In this document: piece after piece, positions 59,000 to 64,000 of the stretch
Position numbering within the stretch: the stretch's first letter is position 1
Layout of the letters: the number at the start of each line of letters is the position of its first letter
Source of the DNA: an uncultured Acetatifactor sp.
GTDB taxonomy: Bacteria > Bacillota > Clostridia > Lachnospirales > Lachnospiraceae
Direction: 5' to 3'
Assembly (NCBI GenBank): GCA_910579755.1
Contig: CAJTVB010000002.1
Location: 124,001 to 188,000 of the forward strand
Length of the DNA stretch: 64,000 nt
Notes under the pieces: model-generated
Database searches by the model: none
What the model was told of the DNA's origin: nothing
What the model saw: only the letters and a program-made list of their open reading frames with translations
Position numbers and translations under genes: made by a program

Positions 59000-59317
59000 A
59001 TGAGAGCGATCACTTCTTTTTACAATAAAACCAGATACTTCTGGAGGCGCCTGCTCATCGCTTTTCTGACGCTGGTACTGGTAGCGGTTTTTGGATTTTT
59101 GCTGATCAAGCTCATGCCCGGCAACCCTGTGGACACCTATGCGCAGACATTGATGACGGAGCGCAGGATCCCCTTTGAGGAAGCACGGGCGCTGGCTAAG
59201 CAGATGCTTAATTATGACCCGGATGAGAAGATTTTGGTACAGCTGGGAAAATACATAGATGGTCTTGCGCATGGAAATCTTGGGATTTCCATGCGCAGAG
59301 ACCGGACATTACCGTGA
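59000..59317 (+). CDS. Opp-type ABC permease, N-terminal fragment (frameshift)
   Basis: Encodes the first membrane helix and outer loop of a DppB/OppB-type permease: RRLLIAFLTLVLVAVFGFLLIKLMPGNPVDTY, then LGKYIDGLAHGNLGISMRR. It stops at TGA 59315-59317, inside a 4-base overlap with the next frame. The rest of the permease continues from 59314 in another frame; a single-base change near 59312 would join them, giving about 340 residues, the normal length. It may be a frameshift mutation, an assembly error, or a truly split gene. Confidence 0.65.
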   Translation: MRAITSFYNKTRYFWRRLLIAFLTLVLVAVFGFLLIKLMPGNPVDTYAQTLMTERRIPFEEARALAKQMLNYDPDEKILVQLGKYIDGLAHGNLGISMRRDRTLP

Positions 59318-60021
59318 ACCGGTTGATCGCAGGGTTTCTGCCTTGGACTCTGTTTATATCCAGCGTGTCTTTATTTTTAAGCTTTATTGTGGGAATTTTT
59401 ATGGGATCTCACATGGCCTGGAGAAGGAAAGGCGTGGGCGAAAAGGCGGCGCTGTCCTACATCGTGGTGTCCGGCTCCATACCGGACTACCTGTGGGGCA
59501 TGATTCTGATCTTTGTATTCGGAGTAAGGTTTCGAATATTTCCGGTACAGGGAAATTATGATGTGATGCTGGAGTATGAAGGCTGGCCCTGGTTTCTCAA
59601 TGTGCTGTATCATGCGGCCCTGCCTATCCTTGCCTATTCTATCGTCCAGATCGGCTCCTGGGCTCTGTCCATGCGGGCCAGCTCCATCGGCGTGCTGGGG
59701 GATGACTATATCTATGCAGCAAGAGCCAGAGGGATTCCGGAAAGAATCATTGTAAACAGATATTTGAGAAGAAATGCCATGCTTCCGCTGGTAACCTCGC
59801 TGGCATTGTCATTTGCCGGGTTATTTGGAGGGTCTTCACTGATGGAGTCTATTTTCAACTATCCGGGGCTGGGACAACAGTTTTCCGCCTTTATGGGAGC
59901 CAGGGACTACTTTATCATACAGGGTCTTATTCTGTTTATGTCCTTTATGATTGTACTTGCCAATCTGGTGGTTGATTCCATCTATTCATTGATTGATCCC
60001 CGCATAAGGAGGAGTACCTGA
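59314..60021 (+). CDS. Opp-type ABC permease, C-terminal fragment
   Basis: Encodes the remaining five membrane helices of the DppB/OppB-type permease, beginning at GTG (NRLIAGFLPWTLFISSVSL). It includes the EAA-like motif YAARARGIPERIIVNRYLRRNAMLP, which contacts the ATPase. Alone it lacks the first helix, so function depends on joining with 59000-59317. The stop TGA overlaps the next permease ATG by one base. Confidence 0.72.
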   Translation: MNRLIAGFLPWTLFISSVSLFLSFIVGIFMGSHMAWRRKGVGEKAALSYIVVSGSIPDYLWGMILIFVFGVRFRIFPVQGNYDVMLEYEGWPWFLNVLYHAALPILAYSIVQIGSWALSMRASSIGVLGDDYIYAARARGIPERIIVNRYLRRNAMLPLVTSLALSFAGLFGGSSLMESIFNYPGLGQQFSAFMGARDYFIIQGLILFMSFMIVLANLVVDSIYSLIDPRIRRST

Positions 60022-60896
60022 TGATAAAGAGATTTTTTATTTCGGCGGTGCACGGCGCCGCCAGAAAATGCAGGGTGGTCTTTTCCAACAGGAAGGCGGT
60101 GCTGGGCGCAGCAATCATGCTGTTCTTCATTTTGCTGGCAGTTTTCGGTCCCATGCTTTTTCCCTATGATCCGGTTACGGATGAGAGCAGCAAATATCTG
60201 GCGCCCAGCGCCGGCCACTGGCTGGGTACGGATAACCTGGGCCGGGATGTGTTTCGTCAGCTGGTTCACGGTTCCAGAGACGTGTTGACCATTGCACTTT
60301 TGACCTCGGTGATCACGATCATTCTGGGGACGGTGCTGGGAATGGTGTCCGGTCTGGCCGGCGGCATTACGGACAGGGTGATCAGCGTCATTACGAATCT
60401 GTTTTTATCCATTCCCAGTTTTCCGGTGCTTTTGATTTTTGCCTCTTTTTTTACCATTGAGGATCCCGTCAGCTTTGCGCTGGTGTTGTCTTTGTGGGGC
60501 TGGGCGGGCTTAAGCAGGGCCATCAGAGCACAGATACATTCCTTGAAGGAAAGGGATTTTATTCAGATTTGCAGGGTGATGAATCTAAGCAGGGCACATA
60601 TTATTTTCAGTGAACTGATGCCGAACATCGCTTCTTATATCCTGATCAATTTTATTATGATTATGCGAAATGCCATCACAGGCAGCGTAGGTATTATGAT
60701 GCTGGGGCTGGCGGCTTTTCAGCCCTCCAACTGGGGCGCCATGCTGCTTCGGGCCAAGGATTCGGGGGCCCTGCTGATCCCGGAAGCATCGTATTTTTTG
60801 TTCGCACCCATAGTGGCCATCATGCTTTTTCAGATGGGCTCCATCCTTCTGGCCCACGGGCTGGATGAGGCGCTGAATCCCAGGCTGCAGGCTTAA
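60021..60896 (+). CDS. Opp-type ABC transporter permease (DppC-like)
   Basis: Membrane permease of 291 residues with six helices. The N-terminal region has ILLAVFGPMLFPYDP and SAGHWLGTDNLGRDVFRQLVHGSR, typical of the DppC/OppC family. The EAA loop is RDFIQICRVMNLSRAHIIFSELMPN. It pairs with the preceding permease, with which it overlaps by one base, and with the two ATPases downstream. Substrate unknown, likely an oligosaccharide from the locus context. Confidence 0.92.
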   Translation: MIKRFFISAVHGAARKCRVVFSNRKAVLGAAIMLFFILLAVFGPMLFPYDPVTDESSKYLAPSAGHWLGTDNLGRDVFRQLVHGSRDVLTIALLTSVITIILGTVLGMVSGLAGGITDRVISVITNLFLSIPSFPVLLIFASFFTIEDPVSFALVLSLWGWAGLSRAIRAQIHSLKERDFIQICRVMNLSRAHIIFSELMPNIASYILINFIMIMRNAITGSVGIMMLGLAAFQPSNWGAMLLRAKDSGALLIPEASYFLFAPIVAIMLFQMGSILLAHGLDEALNPRLQA

Positions 60897-60962
60897 AGGT
60901 GAAAAGCTTGTGCCGCCGCAGACGGGAGCGTTACAGAATACAACGGGAAGTTGGGAGAAGAT

Positions 60963-62024
60963 ATGGATAGAACGAAATCGGAAAACAAGAAGAAGCCGGA
61001 CACGGCCGAAACAAAGCCGAATCCCGGACCCCGGGGGGAAAATACCGTCACTATAAAGGATCTGACTGTGGAATATAAAATGAAAAAATATTCCATACGG
61101 GCTGCCTGCGGAGTCAGTCTGGATATTAAAAGAGGCAGAATGACGGCGTTGGTAGGAGAGAGCGGGAGCGGAAAGACAACGGTGGCTTCAGCACTTTTAA
61201 ACTGCATTTCCACACCAGGCGAAATCGTTTCCGGGGAAATTATCTTTCAGGGGAAAGACGGGGGCGTGGTGGATGTGGGCAGATTAAATGAAAAACAGCT
61301 GAACGCCTTCCGGTGGAGCAGGATCTCCATGGTGTTTCAGGGGGCCCAGAGCTCTTTGAACCCGGTTATGACCATTTTGGATCATTTTTATGAGACCATG
61401 AAGGTGCATGAGCCCAAAACCACGAAAGGCGATGCGGCAGACAGGACGCGCAGGGTGCTGTCGGTGGTAAATCTAAACGCCGACAGGATCATGAAAATGT
61501 ATCCCCATGAGCTGTCCGGGGGAATGAAACAAAGGGTGATGATCGCCATGAGCCTGCTGTTGGACCCGGAGCTGATCATTTTGGACGAGCCCACTACCGC
61601 GCTGGATGTGATTACCCAAGATTACATTTTTAAAATATTAAAAAGGATTAACAAGGAAACCGGAATTGCCATGCTGCTGTTGACTCACGACATTTCAATT
61701 GTTGCGAAATTTACCGATTACATGGCGGTGATGTACGCGGGCAGAGTGGTGGAATACGGAAAGACGGCGGACGTGTTCCGGCATAAGGCCCATCCTTATA
61801 CCAGGGGGCTGATCATGGCCACGCCTTCTCTGTACGGCGATCTGGAAAGCATGAAGCCCATAGGAGGAGCGCCGCCGGATCTGATGGAGCTGCCGGAGGG
61901 GTGCGTGTTCCGGCCAAGATGTCCTTATGCCGACGAGACCTGCGGCAGGGAGGAGCCGATACTGAGAACGGTGGGAGAAAACCATCTGTCTCGATGCCAA
62001 AAAGAGGTGTTTCATGTCAAATAA
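60963..62024 (+). CDS. Oligopeptide-type ABC transporter ATP-binding protein (DppD-like)
   Basis: ATPase of about 353 residues. Walker A GESGSGKTT (~65), signature LSGGMKQRV, Walker B LIILDEPTTALD and H-loop LLTHD. The C-terminal oligopeptide-type extension has the Cys-rich CVFRPRCPYADETC segment. ATG 60963 has GGGAG 5 bases upstream; TTG 60951 is in frame. It overlaps the following ATPase gene by 11 bp. Confidence 0.93.
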   Translation: MDRTKSENKKKPDTAETKPNPGPRGENTVTIKDLTVEYKMKKYSIRAACGVSLDIKRGRMTALVGESGSGKTTVASALLNCISTPGEIVSGEIIFQGKDGGVVDVGRLNEKQLNAFRWSRISMVFQGAQSSLNPVMTILDHFYETMKVHEPKTTKGDAADRTRRVLSVVNLNADRIMKMYPHELSGGMKQRVMIAMSLLLDPELIILDEPTTALDVITQDYIFKILKRINKETGIAMLLLTHDISIVAKFTDYMAVMYAGRVVEYGKTADVFRHKAHPYTRGLIMATPSLYGDLESMKPIGGAPPDLMELPEGCVFRPRCPYADETCGREEPILRTVGENHLSRCQKEVFHVK

Positions 62025-63021
62025 CGAAGTGCTGATGCAGTTGAAAAATATTCATATGGTGTTTGAAAAGGGCGGCGGCATATTTTCCCGGGAAAGGTAT
62101 TTCCATGTACTGAAGGATATCAACCTGGATATTTATAAAGGGGAAATCCTGGCCATTGTAGGGGAGAGCGGCTGCGGCAAAACCACGTTGGGAAAGATCA
62201 TCACAGGGCTGTTAAAGCCCGGAAAGGGCGAGATCACCTATCAGGGGCAGAATATATATCGATTGATGGGGATGGACAGCGGGTACAAGAAGGCAGTGCA
62301 GTTTATTCAGCAGGATTCCTATGCAGCCCTGAATCCGGTGAAAACCATTCGGGACTCCATGATGGCGCCTATCCGCGTCCACCATAAGGAGCTGAACTAT
62401 GCCCAGGGCGAGAAGCTGGCCGGGGAGCTGCTGGAACGGGTGGGACTCGCTCCGGCGGAGCAGTTTCTGTCAAAATTTCCTCATCAGATGAGTGGAGGTC
62501 AGAGACAGAGGGTGCTGATGGCCAGGGCCCTTACCATGGATCCCAGGCTGATTGTAGCGGACGAGCCGGTTTCCATGATCGATGTGTCTATGCGGCTGGC
62601 TATTTTGAACCTGATGTCAGAGCTGAACAGAGAAATGGGCATAGCCTTCGTCTATATTACCCACGATCTGTCCACGGCGCGCTATATTGCCAATTCAGGC
62701 AGGATCTGCGTTATGTATATGGGGGAAATCATGGAGCTGTCCTCCATGGATGAGCTGATCAGAAGTCCCAAGCATCCCTACAGCCAGGCGCTGTTTAAGG
62801 CGGTTCCCGTACCGGATCCGGACTGTGCGGATATTGATACGCCTCTGCCCTTAAAGAGCATGGATCTGCTGGACCTGGAAAAAAGAAACGGCGGCTGTCC
62901 TTTTTATTCCCGCTGTATTTATGGGAAGGAAAAGTGTCTCTGCGAGCCGGTGGAATACCGGCAGGTGGATGGAGCTTATGTGAAATGTGTCTATGAAGGA
63001 GTACCGAAATGGAAAATGTAA
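62014..63021 (+). CDS. Oligopeptide-type ABC transporter ATP-binding protein (DppF-like)
   Basis: Second ATPase of 335 residues. Walker A GESGCGKTT (~50), signature MSGGQRQRV, Walker B LIVADEPVSMID and H-loop YITHD. The C terminus has CPFYSRCIYGKEKC, the oligopeptide-transporter Cys cluster. It overlaps the previous gene by 11 bp and the next small gene by 13 bp, so translation is coupled. It works as a heterodimer with the preceding ATPase. Confidence 0.93.
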   Translation: MSNNEVLMQLKNIHMVFEKGGGIFSRERYFHVLKDINLDIYKGEILAIVGESGCGKTTLGKIITGLLKPGKGEITYQGQNIYRLMGMDSGYKKAVQFIQQDSYAALNPVKTIRDSMMAPIRVHHKELNYAQGEKLAGELLERVGLAPAEQFLSKFPHQMSGGQRQRVLMARALTMDPRLIVADEPVSMIDVSMRLAILNLMSELNREMGIAFVYITHDLSTARYIANSGRICVMYMGEIMELSSMDELIRSPKHPYSQALFKAVPVPDPDCADIDTPLPLKSMDLLDLEKRNGGCPFYSRCIYGKEKCLCEPVEYRQVDGAYVKCVYEGVPKWKM

Positions 63022-63191
63022 ATTTTTTTCTGAGATATGCAGGTATTTTATTTGTTCTGTCGCTGCTAACGCTGTTTTTTGTGGAGGCGGGCACATTGGA
63101 GTTTAAGGTTACGGCGGTCAGCGCGGCGATTTCGTTTCTCACTTCGGCCGTCTGTATATGGATTATGATCAGAGACGAGAAGAAATTGTAA
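63009..63191 (+). CDS. Small two-helix membrane protein
   Basis: Sixty-residue protein with two hydrophobic segments (FLRYAGILFVLSLLTLFFVEAG and VSAAISFLTSAVCIWIMI in order) and a charged RDEKKL tail. It overlaps the DppF-like gene by 13 bp, and the ATG is in a GAAATGG-like context without a strong ribosome site. No family is recognised. It may be an accessory of the transporter, but its coding status rests on the hydrophobic pattern and overlap alone. Confidence 0.5.
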   Translation: MENVNFFLRYAGILFVLSLLTLFFVEAGTLEFKVTAVSAAISFLTSAVCIWIMIRDEKKL

Positions 63192-63201
63192 AGAGTGGCT
63201 G

Positions 63202-63930
63202 ATGGCGATGCTCCTGTGCATGGGACTTGCAGCCTGTGGAAAAGAAGGAGAAGAGAAGGCTGGGGAGCCTGTGGTGTATGTGGACTTTACCTTTGACGAT
63301 GTGGAGGACGGAGCGGATGTGCCGGATGTGGCAGCGGAGGGCGCCGGCTTCAAGGTGATAAAGGATGAAAACGGCAACGGCTGGGCGGTGTCCAAAAACC
63401 CTGCCGACTGGAGTGCTATTTATTTCGGCACACCGGACAAGGAGGGAAATGGGATTTACCTGAAGGATTTCTGTATCGAGACAAAGGTATATCTTCCTGT
63501 GGACAATGCAGGAATTGATAACGACGGCGGCATTCCCATGTTCGTGGCTGCGGAAGGCAGATATGACGCGGCCCTTGCCTGGGGGACGGAAAAATCCTGC
63601 ATTAATCTGTGGAAGGCAGGCAATACGGACGGAGGTCCCATTGCAACCAACGACAGAGAAGCATATCCCGACAGGGGATGGGTCGCTGATTTTTCCCTTG
63701 AATCCGGGCAGGAATACGTTTATACTATAATCGGACGTTACAGGACGGACGAGGATGAGAACCAGTATGTGACGCTGTATATGTTTATTGATGATCAGCT
63801 TGTACTGGAACAGGAGGTTCCCTACTGGCCCGGAGGCTTCGGACTGAGGGCATGGCAGTCGGATATCAGATATGATTATATCAGGGTATCGGATATTCCT
63901 GCGGTGTGGCCGGACGGCAGGGAAGGATAG
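63202..63930 (+). CDS. Lipoprotein with jelly-roll (LamG/DUF1080-like) pattern
   Basis: Protein of 242 residues beginning AMLLCMGLAACGKEG, with lipobox LAAC. The hydrophobic leader is only about nine residues and lacks the usual basic N region. The mature part has beta-rich segments (VYVDFTFDDVEDG, FCIETKVYLPVDNAG, YVTLYMFIDDQLVLEQEVPYWPG) like laminin-G or DUF1080 concanavalin-type folds, often found in sugar-binding proteins. It lies 10 bp after the small membrane protein. Upstream in-frame codons offer no start, so the N terminus may be truncated or mis-sequenced. Confidence 0.65.
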   Translation: MAMLLCMGLAACGKEGEEKAGEPVVYVDFTFDDVEDGADVPDVAAEGAGFKVIKDENGNGWAVSKNPADWSAIYFGTPDKEGNGIYLKDFCIETKVYLPVDNAGIDNDGGIPMFVAAEGRYDAALAWGTEKSCINLWKAGNTDGGPIATNDREAYPDRGWVADFSLESGQEYVYTIIGRYRTDEDENQYVTLYMFIDDQLVLEQEVPYWPGGFGLRAWQSDIRYDYIRVSDIPAVWPDGREG

Positions 63931-64000
63931 ACAAAAACAGACCGGTTCGGGCGGCGGGAGCCGTCCGGGCCTGAGGCGGGAGACAGGAGAGGCAAGGTAT

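Noticed and set aside
59300..59320. Programmed -1 frameshift in the permease
   Set aside because: No slippery heptamer or downstream pseudoknot was seen at the overlap.

Overview
The window looks like chromosomal DNA of an anaerobic, gut-type clostridium, most likely Lachnospiraceae (Bacillota). This rests on protein resemblance: rubrerythrin, an ECF-type S component, BlaI/M56 and PadR/DUF4097 modules, a LytTR/GHKL pair, Crh/HPr-like and radical-SAM/UDG-link proteins, strong GGAGG ribosome sites and middling GC. No phage, insertion sequence, CRISPR array or rRNA operon was seen. Family names come from recognised motifs, not from searches.

Layout. 1-7.5 kb: start of a leftward gene, MATE exporter, truA, an ABC-F protein behind a leader-peptide attenuator, an ECF S component behind a structured leader, and a vWA/macro-domain pair. 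7.6-11.1 kb: LytTR/GHKL two-component system, YhfC-type membrane protease and a DUF3887 lipoprotein. 11.2-13.5 kb: leftward PadR/DUF1700/DUF4097 operon; a related system with the last two genes fused lies at 38-39.5 kb. 13.8-15.6 kb: IbrA/IbrB-like pair. 15.9-22.5 kb: S1-domain protein, BlaI/M56 sensor pair with two dyad operators, rubrerythrin, asparaginase. 22.5-30.1 kb: GH172-type protein, a large duplicated transglutaminase-like protein, a spermidine synthase-like membrane protein and a GH51 arabinofuranosidase. 30.3-36 kb: AraC regulator, PocR-domain sensor and rhaB-rhaA-rhaD. 36-43.9 kb: nucleotidyltransferase, PHP phosphatase, tRNA-Val, PadR system, acyltransferase, membrane glycosyltransferase-like protein and asnA. 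44-50 kb: hairpin-rich repeat element, LexA-box promoter driving a radical-SAM/UDG-link pair, Crh-like protein and DinG-type helicase. 50.4-53.6 kb: GH13 amylase, glycolipid glycosyltransferase and PlsY. 53.8-64 kb: a palindromic-operator-controlled locus with two divergent GH32-type proteins, an Opp-type ABC transporter (first permease frameshifted), a small membrane protein and a lipoprotein.

How it fits together. The sugar genes suggest life on plant or host glycans: rhamnose is isomerised, phosphorylated and cleaved to DHAP and lactaldehyde, and the adjacent PocR domain may sense the propanediol end of that route. GH51, GH172 and the GH32-like proteins point to furanosidic sugars (arabinose and fructose polymers), with an oligopeptide-type importer probably recruited for oligosaccharides. 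Several modules look like envelope or antibiotic stress sensing (ABC-F attenuator, BlaI/M56, two PadR systems, LytTR).

The most unusual signals are the complete attenuator before the ABC-F gene (promoter, 28-codon leader peptide, 13-bp antiterminator repeat, terminator), repeated tandem duplication of gene 3' ends across stop codons at four junctions, the double transglutaminase/thioredoxin-like fusion, the SOS-type promoter of the radical-SAM pair, and a hairpin-rich repeat with 14-bp terminal inverted repeats.
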